A stretch of 59,416 bases of DNA from Curtobacterium oceanosedimentum (GCF_020297365.1 NZ_JAIXIG010000001.1:123205-182620), one strand, 5' to 3'; counted from the stretch's first letter, positions 44,846-53,524 are shown. Notes: generated by a model from the letters alone, not told the origin. Numbers and translations: made by a program.

Positions 44846-45718
44846 TCAGTAGAAGTTGTTCGCCTGCGAGTGCGCCCACGCGGCGCACGGGGTGCCGTAC
44901 GCGGCGCTGATGTACTGCAGGCCCCAGGTGATCTGGGTGGTCGCGTTCGTGCGCCAGTCCGAGCCGGCGGTCGCCATCTTCGAGCCGGGGAGCGCCTGCG
45001 GGATGCCGGTCGCGCCGCCGTTCGCGTTGACGGCCTGGTAGTCCCACCCGGACTCTTTGGTCCACAGGTTGTCGAGGCACTGGAACTGGTCGGCCCCCCA
45101 GCCGTACTCGGCGGACGCCATCGAGGTCGCCGTCGCCTTCGCGCCGGCCACGGTGTTGCCCGCGGCGAGCTTGCGCGCGGCATCGGCGGCCTCGGCTGCT
45201 GCGCGCTCGTCGGCGGCGGCCTTCGCTGCCGCCGCGGCCTTCGCATCGACGTCCCGCTTGTCCTGGGTGGCGCTCGCCTGGGCGACGTGCGTCGTGGAGG
45301 CGACCGTCGTCGAGATCCGCGTGGTCAGGGCGGCACCGGACAGCTCCGGGTAGTCCCGCAGGGCGTCGACGCGGCGCTCGAGCGCCGAGGTGTCGACCTT
45401 GTCGTTCGCGGTCTGCATGACGGTCTTCGCCGTGGTGATCGTCGCGGCGGCCTGCGCGCGGTCGAGTGCGGTGCCGTGCAGCGCCGGCTGCGGGGTCGAC
45501 GACGCGCTCGCGGTGCCGGACGGGACGCCGAGGGCCTCGCCGATGGCGGGCTGGGTGCCGACGGTCAGCGCACCGCCGGCGACGGCGAGGACGGCCACGC
45601 CGCCGGCGACCAGGGTCGCCCGGTGCCGCAGCGCACGGCGCAGGCGCCGGGACGGGGTGTTCAGCGCCTGACGTCGGGTCGAGGCGGTGGTGCTGGGGAG
45701 CTCGGGGGTGTGTCGCAT
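44846..45718 (-). CDS. Secreted lytic-transglycosylase-like protein
   Basis: About 290 residues from the ATG at 45718. A basic N-terminus leads into a membrane/signal helix (LVAGGVAVLAVAGGALTVG), an Ala-rich coiled-coil (VDAKAAAAAKAAADERAAAEAADAARK), and a C-terminal lysozyme-like domain AEYGWGADQFQCLDNLWTKESGWDYQAVNANGGATGIPQALPGSKMA. The catalytic Glu is in KESGW, as in resuscitation-promoting-factor-like and SLT transglycosylases. It should cleave peptidoglycan outside the membrane. Start uncertain: 45811 is an alternative. A GTAAC direct repeat lies upstream. Confidence 0.82.
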   Translation of the reverse strand: MRHTPELPSTTASTRRQALNTPSRRLRRALRHRATLVAGGVAVLAVAGGALTVGTQPAIGEALGVPSGTASASSTPQPALHGTALDRAQAAATITTAKTVMQTANDKVDTSALERRVDALRDYPELSGAALTTRISTTVASTTHVAQASATQDKRDVDAKAAAAAKAAADERAAAEAADAARKLAAGNTVAGAKATATSMASAEYGWGADQFQCLDNLWTKESGWDYQAVNANGGATGIPQALPGSKMATAGSDWRTNATTQITWGLQYISAAYGTPCAAWAHSQANNFY

Positions 45719-45970
45719 CGGTTCCGGTGGGTCGGCGGCTCGCGGGTGGCGCTCCGGGACACGTCGGGTGGTCGATCGTGCGGGCGTGACGGGCGTCGGT
45801 GACGTCGTCATCGGGGGAGGCCGCGGGCCGGTGGGGACCGGACGGTGGGGTGGGGCCCGTCCGTCCGCCGGGCGACCGTGGGGTGGTCGCCGTCAGGCGG
45901 AGCGGACACCATGACCGGGCAGCCTGGGCGGCCCGTCCAGGAACACTGGCAGAACGGTCCGTCCACCTGC

Positions 45971-45991
45971 TCGGTAACGGTTCGGTAACGG
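45971..45991. promoter_or_regulatory. MtrA-like direct repeat upstream of the transglycosylase
   Basis: tcggtaacgg occurs twice (45971-45980 and 45982-45991), 11 bp apart, one helical turn. Actinobacterial MtrA response regulators bind GTAAC-type direct repeats upstream of cell-wall hydrolase genes. The assignment is inference. Confidence 0.4.
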
Positions 45992-46002
45992 CCGGAGAGG
46001 CG

Positions 46003-46458
46003 TCAGAAGGTGTGAGGTTCCTGGGCGTGCTCACCCTGCGCGACGCGCTCGAGGGCGCCGAGCGCACTCGCGATGGCCTCGACGTCGTCGTCGTCGAGTT
46101 CGCCGATCAGCTCGGCGACGATGCCGGTGCGGTTCGCGCCGGCGCGTTCGACCGCCGCGATGCCCTCCGGCGTGGCCGAGACCATGAACGCCCGGCCGTC
46201 GCGCGGGTCGGCCTCGCGCTCGATGAACCCGCGCTGCTCGAGCTCGGTCAGGATGCGGGTCATGGTCGGCTTCGTGACGACCTCGATCCGCGACAGGTCG
46301 CCGGGGCGCAGGGGACCGTGGCGCTGGATCGACGCGAGGGCCGACACGATCCCGTAGCCGAGCGACGCCGAGTCGGTGCGTGCCCGACGGTTGATCCGTC
46401 CGACCGCGGCGGCCAGGCGTGCGGCGACCTCGGTGCGGTCCGTCGGGCGGGTGCTCAT
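46003..46458 (-). CDS. MarR family transcriptional regulator
   Basis: A 151-residue winged-helix protein: LSRIEVVTKPTMTRILTELEQRGFIEREADPRDGRAFMVSATPEG is the recognition helix and wing (DxRDGR-type). Start at 46458 with ggag ribosome site. No obvious target beside it; the upstream GntR gene is separated by an inverted repeat. Confidence 0.88.
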   Translation of the reverse strand: MSTRPTDRTEVAARLAAAVGRINRRARTDSASLGYGIVSALASIQRHGPLRPGDLSRIEVVTKPTMTRILTELEQRGFIEREADPRDGRAFMVSATPEGIAAVERAGANRTGIVAELIGELDDDDVEAIASALGALERVAQGEHAQEPHTF

Positions 46459-46607
46459 GTGTGGCTCCGGGTGGGGGTTCGGGTGGTCGCTCGCGATGCT
46501 ATCGGCTCCCGAGCGCCCCAGTCTGGGAGCGTCGCGGTCGTGGTGCGCCGGGTCCGGCCGGTCGCCGCGCACCGGGCTCCGCGGCGTCCGACGCCCTCGA
46601 AGCGCCT

Positions 46608-46631
46608 GTTCCTGTACGGCGGTACAGGAAC
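46608..46631. terminator. Inverted repeat downstream of the GntR gene
   Basis: gttcctgtac (46608-46617) and gtacaggaac (46622-46631), perfect 10-bp arms with a 4-nt loop. Most likely the terminator of the GntR gene, though it could also serve as an operator for the MarR promoter. Confidence 0.5.
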
Positions 46632-46633
46632 GT

Positions 46634-47284
46634 TCAGCGCTTCTCGCCCGGCAGCTGGTGGATCGCCTCGGTCGCCAGCTCGGCCGCCACGTTGTCGCCC
46701 GACTCGGTCGCCGCGCGCAGGCGGCGGAAGTCCTCGGTCATCCGGTCCCAGTCGACCAGCTCGTCGAGGTTCGGCAGGCGCAGCCGGAAGGCCAGGCCGT
46801 CCATCGTGTCGCGGCACACGCGCTGCAGGTTCTCGTTGCCGCACTCGGCGACGTAGAGCGCGAAGACGTCGAGGGCGTCGTGGTTGACGGCCGGGACGTC
46901 GTGCGCCTCGAGCTCGGCGATGGTGGTGTCGAGCTGCGCCAGGATCTTCTTCCGGGCCGCTGCGCCGAGACGGGGGACCGCCAGGCGGACGACGCCGCCG
47001 AACAGCACGCCGAGCGTCTGCATCGCCTCGACGACCTCGGCCGGGTCCGGCGTGGTGACGCGGGTGTACCGGTTCGGTGCCATCTCGATCAGGCCGGCCC
47101 GGGACAGCTGGCTCAGGGCCTCGCGGATGGGGGTGCGCGAGACGCCGAGCCACGAGATGAGCTCGTCGTCGTTCAGCCGCTCGCCGGGCAGCAGCGTGCC
47201 GTCCATGATCGCCGCGTGGATCTTGTGCCGCACGGTGTCGCGGAGCAGCTGGTGCTCGGTCGGGGCGCTGCGGGGGACCGGCAT
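46634..47284 (-). CDS. GntR family regulator (FadR/FCD subfamily)
   Basis: A 216-residue protein with an N-terminal winged helix (GTLLPGERLNDDELISWLGVSRTPIREALSQLSRAGLIE) and an all-helical FCD ligand domain. Probable metal/ligand histidines are near HDALDVFALYVAECGNEN. Effectors of this group are usually carboxylic acids. Start at 47284 (ggag ribosome site). Targets not evident. Confidence 0.87.
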   Translation of the reverse strand: MPVPRSAPTEHQLLRDTVRHKIHAAIMDGTLLPGERLNDDELISWLGVSRTPIREALSQLSRAGLIEMAPNRYTRVTTPDPAEVVEAMQTLGVLFGGVVRLAVPRLGAAARKKILAQLDTTIAELEAHDVPAVNHDALDVFALYVAECGNENLQRVCRDTMDGLAFRLRLPNLDELVDWDRMTEDFRRLRAATESGDNVAAELATEAIHQLPGEKR

Positions 47285-47414
47285 GCGTTCTCCTTCGGGG
47301 ACGGGGCGGGCTGCCCGCCTCACCGTACCTGATATGGGACCGGTCTTGCGCTCGGCTCGGGGCCCGCCGTGCCCTCGACCCCGCGCTCGCTCCGGCGCCC
47401 GGTCCGGCCACGGT

Positions 47415-47867
47415 TCAGCGGTCGTCGTCCGCCGCCTGGGTCGACCCGCCGAGCAGTCGCGTCGTCGCCGGGTCGACGGCGCCGCCGTACCAGCGGTCGA
47501 GCACCGCGGAGAACGGGCGCGGGTCGTCGGCGACCGCGGCGAACAGGGTCGCCGACGACCGCAGCTTCACCGCGTCGGTGCCGCCGAGCACCGCGTCCGC
47601 CGACCGTCCAGGCGCCGCCGCGACGACCTCGGCGGCCGTCCGCAACCGCGTGCCGAGCACGGGGTGCGCCAGGTACGCCCGTGCCTCGTCGGCACCCGAG
47701 ATCCCGTACCGCTCGGCGGTCGCGCTCCGCCCGAGTCCGGCGAGCTGGGGGAACACGAACCACATCCAGTGCGACGTCTTGCGGCCGCGGCGGAGCTCGT
47801 CGAGTGCGACCTCGTGCACCCCGTCCTGCGCCCGGACGAAGCGCTCCAGGTCGAACGGGTCGGTCAC
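47415..47867 (-). CDS. DUF1810 family protein
   Basis: A 150-residue protein with the DUF1810 signature FVRAQDGVHEVALDELRRGRKTSHWMWFVFPQLAGLGRSATAERYGI and AYLAHPVLGTRL. Cytoplasmic, function unknown. Its GTG overlaps the preceding DUF2071 stop by 4 nt. Confidence 0.85.
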   Translation of the reverse strand: MTDPFDLERFVRAQDGVHEVALDELRRGRKTSHWMWFVFPQLAGLGRSATAERYGISGADEARAYLAHPVLGTRLRTAAEVVAAAPGRSADAVLGGTDAVKLRSSATLFAAVADDPRPFSAVLDRWYGGAVDPATTRLLGGSTQAADDDR

Positions 47868-48655
47868 CGGACCACCCCGCCCCAGCCGTACCGCACCGTG
47901 GTGCCGTCGACCACGAGCAGCGAGTCCGGCTCGCGGTCGAACAGGCCGGGCATCCCGACCGCGTCGGGCAGGTCGCCCTCGAGCCGGTCCAGGCGACCGG
48001 CCCGCGTGGTCAGCGGCGGGTGCTGGCGCTGCCAGAACAGCGTCTGCGTCAGGTACCGGGCGTGGATGCCCGCGCGCGTGGTGAGTTCGGCGGCCAGCGG
48101 GGTGTCGACGATCTCGCCCGCGGTCACCCGGACGGTCGCCGCGTGCCGGGGTCGTGCCGTCCCGGTCGTCCGGCCCGGGCGCAGGGAGCGTGCCCACCGG
48201 ACCGGGTGCAGTGCGCGGGCCGGGTGCCGGACGGACCGGTGCGCCACGGTGTCACCGCGGCGGCCGGACCGGGCGTGCGAGAACGTGTACGGCACGCCGA
48301 GCAGCGCGTGCGCCGCGACGATGGCGGGGACGTTCGCCGTGTCCACGGTGCGGTAGGTCACTCCGCGACGGCCGTCGTCGTCCACCGTCAGGACCTCGAT
48401 CGTCACCTCGCTCATCGTGCCGAGCCGGCCGGCGGACGGGAACGGCGGCACCCGGGTCTCGCGGAACACGTAGGCGGACAGGCCGACCCACGCACTGCCG
48501 TCGACCACGTCCGGCCGCGTCCCGCGCGGGACGAGCCGCTGCAGCGCCGCCGGGTCGGACCGCCAGTGCGCGAAGACGATGTCCTCCCAGGCGTGCTGCG
48601 TGACCGGCCGGTGCAGCAACGGCACCGCCGCACGGGTCCACGACGGCTGGTTCAC
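47864..48655 (-). CDS. DUF2071 family protein
   Basis: A 263-residue protein with family hallmarks AWEDIVFAHWRSDPAALQRLVPRGTRPD, WVGLSAYVFRETRVPPFPS and FWQRQHP. Function unknown; the family may bind small ligands. GTG start overlaps the stop of the upstream DoxX-like gene by 4 nt. Confidence 0.85.
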   Translation of the reverse strand: MNQPSWTRAAVPLLHRPVTQHAWEDIVFAHWRSDPAALQRLVPRGTRPDVVDGSAWVGLSAYVFRETRVPPFPSAGRLGTMSEVTIEVLTVDDDGRRGVTYRTVDTANVPAIVAAHALLGVPYTFSHARSGRRGDTVAHRSVRHPARALHPVRWARSLRPGRTTGTARPRHAATVRVTAGEIVDTPLAAELTTRAGIHARYLTQTLFWQRQHPPLTTRAGRLDRLEGDLPDAVGMPGLFDREPDSLLVVDGTTVRYGWGGVVR

Positions 48656-49050
48656 GGCTTCGAGGCGTGACGGGCGACGCGCACGGCCCACAGCACGAGG
48701 GGCGCCTGCAGGGGGAGCCGGAGCACCGAGACGATCCGCATCGTCCGGCTCGACCGGGGGTGGTCGAGCAGGTCGCTCGCCATCTTGAGGTTGGCCGGGA
48801 ACACCGCCGCGAACAGTGCAGCGGCCGCCCACCCCGAGGTCCGTCGCGCGGCCGGGACCACCAGACCGGCGGCGATCGCGAGCTCGGCGACGCCCGAGGC
48901 CAGTGTCGTCAGCCGCGGCGGCAGGGCGTCGGGGACGATCCGGTCGTAGCCGCGCGGGCGCAGGAAGTGGGTGATGCCGGCCCCGCCGAGGATCACCGCG
49001 AGGATGGTGGCCGTGCGGTCGGCACGTCGGGTCCGCTCACGTCGTCGCAT
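48652..49050 (-). CDS. DoxX-like membrane protein
   Basis: A 132-residue protein with four membrane helices and the DoxX/SURF4-like pattern ITHFLRPRGYDRIVPDALPPRLT, ELAIAAGLVVPAARRTSGWAAAALFAAVFPANLKMA. DoxX proteins are small quinone-related membrane proteins of uncertain role. First gene of a three-gene coupled operon; CACGAT 6 nt before the ATG suggests a leaderless start. Confidence 0.82.
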   Translation of the reverse strand: MRRRERTRRADRTATILAVILGGAGITHFLRPRGYDRIVPDALPPRLTTLASGVAELAIAAGLVVPAARRTSGWAAAALFAAVFPANLKMASDLLDHPRSSRTMRIVSVLRLPLQAPLVLWAVRVARHASKP

Positions 49051-49109
49051 GGCCCCATCGTGCTCGCCCCTGCTCGGGAGCGGCCGGAGGTGCCGCGGGT
49101 GCGGCGGGC

Positions 49110-50402
49110 TCAGGTGAGGGCGGTCGCCACCAGGTCGAGGACCGCCGTCGCCACCTCGGCCTTGGTGCCGGAGGTCTCCCGCACCACCTCGCCACCGGGC
49201 ACGAGGACCTCGATCGCGTTCTCCTCGCGCTCGAACCCCGCCGACCAGCCGACGTGGTTCACGACGAGCAGGTCGGCCGGCTTGCGGGCGATCTTGGCGC
49301 GGCCGAGCTCGATCCGGGCGGCGCGGTCCGGCTCGGTCTCGGCGGCGAACCCGACGATGATCTGTCCCGTCCGCCGCGCCGCGACCAGCTCGGCCAGGAC
49401 GTCCGGGTTCCGCACGAGCTCGAGCGTCATGTGCTCGCCCTGCGCGTCCTTCTTGAGCTTCTCGGCGTGCACCTCGGCCGGCCGGTAGTCCGCCACGGCG
49501 GCCGTCATCACCACCACGTCGGCCTGCTCCGCCGCGCGGTGCACGGCCTCGGCGAGCTCGAGCGCGGATCCCACCGGCACGACGGTGGCGTCCAGCGCGT
49601 CGGTGGTCGCGGTGTCGATGTTCGCCGCCACGAGGGTCACGGCTGCGCCGCGACGGACGGCGTCGGCCGCGATCGCCAGGCCCTGCCGTCCGCTCGACCG
49701 GTTGCCGACGAAGCGCACCGGGTCGACGGGTTCCCGCGTGCCGCCGGCGCTGACGACGACGCGGACGCCCGCCAGGTCGCCCTGCTCGCCGCGGGCACCG
49801 GTGCCGGCCTGGAGGCCCGGGTCGACCCCGGCGCGTCGGCCCCCGTCGGTCGGGTGGTCGAGCACCGCGAGTGCCGCGGCGACGATGTCCTCCGGCTCCG
49901 CCATCCGACCGATGCCGGCGTCGTCGCCCGTGAGCGCACCGACGACCGGCCCGACCAGGTGCACGCCGCGCTCGCGCAGGGTGGCGACGTTCGCCCGGGT
50001 GGCCGGGTGCTCCCACATCTGCGGGTGCATCGCCGGCGCGACGACGACGGGGGCCTCGGTGGCGAGCAGCGTCGTGCCGAGCAGGTCGCTCGCCAGGCCG
50101 CCCGCCATCCGCGCCAGCGAGTCGGCGGTGGCCGGGGCGATGACGACGAGGTCGGCGCGGCGGCCGAGTGCGACGTGCCGGACCTCGGCGACGTCGTCCC
50201 AGACGCTCGTGGTGACCGGGTTGCGGCTGAGGGCCTCGAGCGTCGGCAGGCCGACGAAGCGCAGGGCGCCCTCGGTCGGGACGACGTGCACGTCGTGGCC
50301 GCGCTTGACGAGGTCGCGGACGACCCCGACGGCCTTGTAGGCGGCGATGCCCCCGGTGATCCCCACGATGACGGTCAGGGCGCGCTCAGCTGGTGCGTTC
50401 AC
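49110..50402 (-). CDS. coaBC: Bifunctional CoaBC (phosphopantothenoylcysteine decarboxylase/synthase)
   Basis: A 430-residue fused enzyme. The CoaC flavoprotein half (GITGGIAAYKAVGVVRDLVKRG, PATADSLARMAGGLASDLL, PAMHPQMWEHPA) decarboxylates phosphopantothenoylcysteine. The CoaB half (SAGGTREPVDPVRFVGNRSSGRQG, VMTAAVADYRP, KLKK) makes it using CTP. The CoaC motif usually PAMNxxMW has His for Asn, as in mycobacterial enzymes. It is essential for CoA synthesis. GTG start at 50402 from the leaderless -10; longer frames upstream are antisense to the NRDE gene. Confidence 0.95.
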   Translation of the reverse strand: MNAPAERALTVIVGITGGIAAYKAVGVVRDLVKRGHDVHVVPTEGALRFVGLPTLEALSRNPVTTSVWDDVAEVRHVALGRRADLVVIAPATADSLARMAGGLASDLLGTTLLATEAPVVVAPAMHPQMWEHPATRANVATLRERGVHLVGPVVGALTGDDAGIGRMAEPEDIVAAALAVLDHPTDGGRRAGVDPGLQAGTGARGEQGDLAGVRVVVSAGGTREPVDPVRFVGNRSSGRQGLAIAADAVRRGAAVTLVAANIDTATTDALDATVVPVGSALELAEAVHRAAEQADVVVMTAAVADYRPAEVHAEKLKKDAQGEHMTLELVRNPDVLAELVAARRTGQIIVGFAAETEPDRAARIELGRAKIARKPADLLVVNHVGWSAGFEREENAIEVLVPGGEVVRETSGTKAEVATAVLDLVATALT

Positions 50403-50409
50403 CCGGCTC

Positions 50410-50415
50410 ACGCTA
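50410..50415 (-). promoter_or_regulatory. -10 hexamer of coaBC (leaderless)
   Basis: TAGCGT on the minus strand, 7 nt before the GTG at 50402. Only 40 bp separate this gene from the divergent NRDE gene, whose GAGGAT (50430-50435) lies 7 nt before its ATG. Confidence 0.55.
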
Positions 50416-50442
50416 CCGGGACCACGTGCGAGGATCGAGGGC

Positions 50443-51234
50443 ATGTGCACCGTCGTCGTCCGCGTCGACCCCGGGGCCGCGTGGCCCGTCACCGTGCTCG
50501 CCCTGCGGGACGAGTCGCCCGAGCGTCCCTGGGACCCGCCGGCGGCCTGGTGGCCGGACCGCGACCCGAGTGTGCGCGGTGTCCGTGACCGTTCCGCGGG
50601 CGGCGCGTGGCTCGCGGCGTCCGACCGGGCCGGCCTGGCGGTGGTGCTCAACCGGTCGGAGGCGGTGCCGAGCGACGACGGCACGTGGACGACCCGGGGC
50701 GTGCTGCCGGTCGACGCCCTCGCCGACGACCACCTGCCGGGTGACGACGGCGTGCTGCCGACCACCCGGGCGTTCAACCTCGTGCGCGCGACGGCCGAGG
50801 GCGCATCGGTCCTGACCTGGGACGGCGAACGGGTGCGCACCACCGAGCTCGGACCCGGCGTCCACATGGTCACGCACGGCGAGGCCGACGACCCGGCGGC
50901 TCCGCGGATCGGCCGGTGGCTCGGTGCCTTCCGCGCGGTCGACGCGCCCGTCGGCCCGCCCGAGCTCGGTCCGTTCGACGAGCTGCGGGCCGCCGACGCC
51001 GGCACCGACGCGGGGGACGGCTGGAGCGGCTGGTTCGGGGTGCTGGCGGACTCGGCCGCGCTGCCCACGGACCACCCCGACGCCATCCTGCGCGACGTGC
51101 ACGAGGCCGAGGGGCACATGACGACCCTGTCGATCGTCGCCGCGGCGATCGCTCCCGACCGCACCGTGCTGCAGCACGCCCGGCTGGCCGACCCCGGTCG
51201 GCTCGACGGGTCGGTGGAGCTGCACCGGGCCTGA
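50443..51234 (+). CDS. NRDE (TANGO2-like) family protein
   Basis: A 263-residue protein. It starts MCTVVVRVDP with the N-terminal-nucleophile-like Cys2. The family name motif NRDE reads LRDESPERPWDPPAAWW, then GGAWLAASDRAGLAVVLNRS, FNLVRAT and VHMVTHGEADD. TANGO2/NRDE proteins are linked to haem or lipid trafficking, and their activity is not settled. The start is confirmed by the position of Cys2. Confidence 0.85.
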   Translation: MCTVVVRVDPGAAWPVTVLALRDESPERPWDPPAAWWPDRDPSVRGVRDRSAGGAWLAASDRAGLAVVLNRSEAVPSDDGTWTTRGVLPVDALADDHLPGDDGVLPTTRAFNLVRATAEGASVLTWDGERVRTTELGPGVHMVTHGEADDPAAPRIGRWLGAFRAVDAPVGPPELGPFDELRAADAGTDAGDGWSGWFGVLADSAALPTDHPDAILRDVHEAEGHMTTLSIVAAAIAPDRTVLQHARLADPGRLDGSVELHRA

Positions 51235-51305
51235 CGGGGGCCGCGGGGCGGAGCCGGGCCGGGCCTCCCGTCCGCGCGACCGCACCGTCCCGGCGGCGCG
51301 AGGGG

Positions 51306-52214
51306 TCAGAACGGCGCGCGCGTCCCGGTGAGGTCCTCGGCGACCGCCCACAGGGAGCGGGCGAGGTCGGCGCTGCGGGCCGAGCCGGGGATCGACACGG
51401 TGGTGGCGGGGCCGGACATGCCGAACGCGCCGGACGGACCGTAGTAGGCGCCGCCCACCGCGTTCGGTCCGACGGCGGCGTAGAGCAGCGGCTCGGTGCC
51501 CTGCTCCACGCTCTGCGCGAAGGGCATCTGTCGGTCACCGGACCGACCCGACCCGGACCGTCCGAGCGACCGGCCGTTCGCCATGAGGTTCGTGCGGGTG
51601 ATGCCGGGGTGCGCGGCGGTGCTGAGCAGGGGGACGTCGGCCTCGACGGTCAGGCGGTGCAGGTGCAGCGCGAGGAGCAGGTCGGCGAGCTTCGACTGCC
51701 CGTAGGCACGCCAGCCGTTGTAACCTCGCTCCCACTGCAGGTCGCGGAACCGGATGCTGCCGCCCATCGCCGCCAGGCTCGACATCGTCGTGACCCGCGG
51801 GGCCTCGGCGCGGAGCAGTGCGGGCAGCAGCAGGTTCGTCAGCGCGAACGGCCCGAGGAAGTTCGTCGCGAGCTGCAGCTCGAAGCCGTCGACGGTCTCG
51901 ATGCGGCGCGGCGGGGCCATCACGCCGGCGTTGTTCACCAGGACGTCGATCGGGCGGTCCTCGTCGACGACGCCGGCGGCGAAGCGCCGCACGCTCGCGA
52001 GGTCGGCGAGGTCGAGTTCACGGACCTCGAGGTCGGCGTCGGGGTGGGCCGCGCGGATGTCGGCCGCAGCGGCGTCGCCCTTCCCGGTGTCGCGCACCGC
52101 GAGCACGACGCTCGCGCCGGCGGTCGCCAGGCGCAGTGCGGCTTCTCGGCCGGTGCCGCTGTTGGCGCCGGTCACGACGATGCGGCGTCCGGTCTGGTCG
52201 GGGAGGATCGGCAT
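51306..52214 (-). CDS. SDR family oxidoreductase
   Basis: A 302-residue short-chain dehydrogenase of the retinol-dehydrogenase/WWOX-like type: VVTGANSGTGREAALRLATAGASVVLA (NADPH site TGxxxGxG), LVNNAGVMAPP, the active-site Tyr and Lys in YNGWRAYGQSKLADLLL, and HPGITRTNLM. Substrate unknown. The start at 52214 is set by the leaderless -10. Confidence 0.9.
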   Translation of the reverse strand: MPILPDQTGRRIVVTGANSGTGREAALRLATAGASVVLAVRDTGKGDAAAADIRAAHPDADLEVRELDLADLASVRRFAAGVVDEDRPIDVLVNNAGVMAPPRRIETVDGFELQLATNFLGPFALTNLLLPALLRAEAPRVTTMSSLAAMGGSIRFRDLQWERGYNGWRAYGQSKLADLLLALHLHRLTVEADVPLLSTAAHPGITRTNLMANGRSLGRSGSGRSGDRQMPFAQSVEQGTEPLLYAAVGPNAVGGAYYGPSGAFGMSGPATTVSIPGSARSADLARSLWAVAEDLTGTRAPF

Positions 52215-52221
52215 GTCGGTG

Positions 52222-52227
52222 ACCGTA
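52222..52227 (-). promoter_or_regulatory. -10 hexamer of the SDR gene (leaderless)
   Basis: TACGGT on the minus strand, 7 nt before the ATG at 52214. Confidence 0.55.
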
Positions 52228-52303
52228 CACGCGCCACGTGCGCCGCAGCCGCGTGGGCTGCGGGGTGCGGCCGCTGGTGCGTGCGCCGCAACCGCGTCCG
52301 TGG

Positions 52304-52318
52304 TAGTTTGATGCAAAC
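52304..52318 (+). promoter_or_regulatory. Promoter/operator of the LLM gene at 52346
   Basis: TAGTTT (52304-52309) is a good -10. The palindrome GTTTGatgCAAAC (52306-52318) overlaps it, an ideal repressor position. This A/T-rich island lies about 30 nt before the gene, which has its own aggagg ribosome site. Confidence 0.5.
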
Positions 52319-52345
52319 GCATGGAAGTGCGACCAGGAGGAGACC

Positions 52346-53455
52346 ATGAGCAACGCATTCGGTACCGACCGCCCCTCGGACGTGCCGCCGCCCGCACCCG
52401 ACCGGGTCGGCCCCCTGCAGCTCGGGCTCGACACCTTCGGCGACGTCACCGAGCGCGCCGACGGCAGCCTGCAGTCCGACGCGCAGAGCATCCGCGACGT
52501 CGTCGACCAGGCCGTCCTCGCCGACCAGGTGGGCGTCGACTTCATCGGCGTCGGGGAGCACCACCGCGCCGACTTCGTGGTGAGCGCGCCCGAGGTCGTC
52601 CTCGCCGCGATCGCCGCGTCGACCTCGAAGATCCGCATGGGATCGGCGGTCACCGTGCTGTCCTCCGACGACCCGGTCCGCGTGTACGAGCGGTTCGCCA
52701 CCGTCGACGCCCTGTCGAACGGCCGCGCCGAGGTCATCCTGGGTCGTGGCTCGTTCACCGAGTCGTTCCCCCTGTTCGGCTACGAGCTGAGCGACTACGA
52801 GGTCCTGTTCGAGGAGAAGCTCCAGCTCTGGGCAGCCCTGCGCGGCGGCGACGCCGTCACGTGGTCCGGCACGAAGCGCGCGAGCCTGGTCGACCAGGAC
52901 GTCTTCCCGAAGCTCGAGCACGGCGCCATCCCCACCTGGATCGGCGTCGGCGGATCCCCGCAGTCGGTCATCCGTGCGGCGTCGTACGGCCTGCCGCTGT
53001 TCCTCGCCATCATCGGCGGGCAGCCCGCGCAGTTCGCCCCGTTCTCGCGCCTGTACCGCCAGGCACTGGCACAGCTCGAGCTGCCGCAGCAGCCCATCGC
53101 GATGCACTCGCCGGGCTTCGTGGCCGCCACCGACGAAGAGGCCGCCGAGCGCTACTGGCCGTACCACAAGGCCGTCACCGACCAGCTCGGCCGGGAGCGC
53201 GGCTGGCCGCCCCTCGACGTCGCCGGCTACCGCGCGAGCCTGTCGGCCGGCGGGTCGCTCTACGTCGGGTCTCCGGAGACGGTCGCCCGCAAGATCGCGC
53301 GCAACATGCGGATCCTCGGCGCCTCGCGCTTCGACATGCGGTACGCCACGGGGCGTCTGCCGCACGCCGACATGATGCGCTCGATCGAGCTCTACGGCAC
53401 GCAGGTCGCGCCGCGGGTGCGCGAGCTGCTGGCGCAGCCCGTCCCCGTCGCCTAG
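52346..53455 (+). CDS. LLM-class flavin-dependent oxidoreductase
   Basis: A 369-residue luciferase-like protein of the Atu2307-type subgroup: LQLGLDTFGDVT, DQVGVDFIGVGEHHRADFVVSAPEVVLAAIA, VTVLSSDDPVRVYERFATVDALSNGRAEVILGRGSFTESFPLFG and IGVGGSPQSVIRAASYGLPL. It uses FMNH2 from a separate reductase; substrate unknown. Unlike most neighbours it has an untranslated leader and a strong ribosome site, with an operator-like palindrome on the -10, so it is probably inducible. Confidence 0.9.
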   Translation: MSNAFGTDRPSDVPPPAPDRVGPLQLGLDTFGDVTERADGSLQSDAQSIRDVVDQAVLADQVGVDFIGVGEHHRADFVVSAPEVVLAAIAASTSKIRMGSAVTVLSSDDPVRVYERFATVDALSNGRAEVILGRGSFTESFPLFGYELSDYEVLFEEKLQLWAALRGGDAVTWSGTKRASLVDQDVFPKLEHGAIPTWIGVGGSPQSVIRAASYGLPLFLAIIGGQPAQFAPFSRLYRQALAQLELPQQPIAMHSPGFVAATDEEAAERYWPYHKAVTDQLGRERGWPPLDVAGYRASLSAGGSLYVGSPETVARKIARNMRILGASRFDMRYATGRLPHADMMRSIELYGTQVAPRVRELLAQPVPVA

Positions 53456-53496
53456 CCGCGCGGCGGGCGCGCCAGCCGGGAGGCCCGCACCGGCCC

Positions 53497-53515
53497 GCCG
53501 TGATCGCCTCACGGC
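53497..53515 (+). terminator. Small hairpin after the LLM gene
   Basis: gccgtga (53497-53503) and tcacggc (53509-53515), 5-nt loop, about 40 nt after the stop; a second weak hairpin (cggcgggc/gcccgccg) precedes it. Confidence 0.45.
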
Positions 53516-53524
53516 GGCGCCGGG

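Noticed and set aside
45719..46002. c-di-AMP (ydaO) riboswitch before the transglycosylase gene
   Set aside because: Expected from other actinobacterial rpf-like genes, but I could not find the conserved helices or loops in this stretch.
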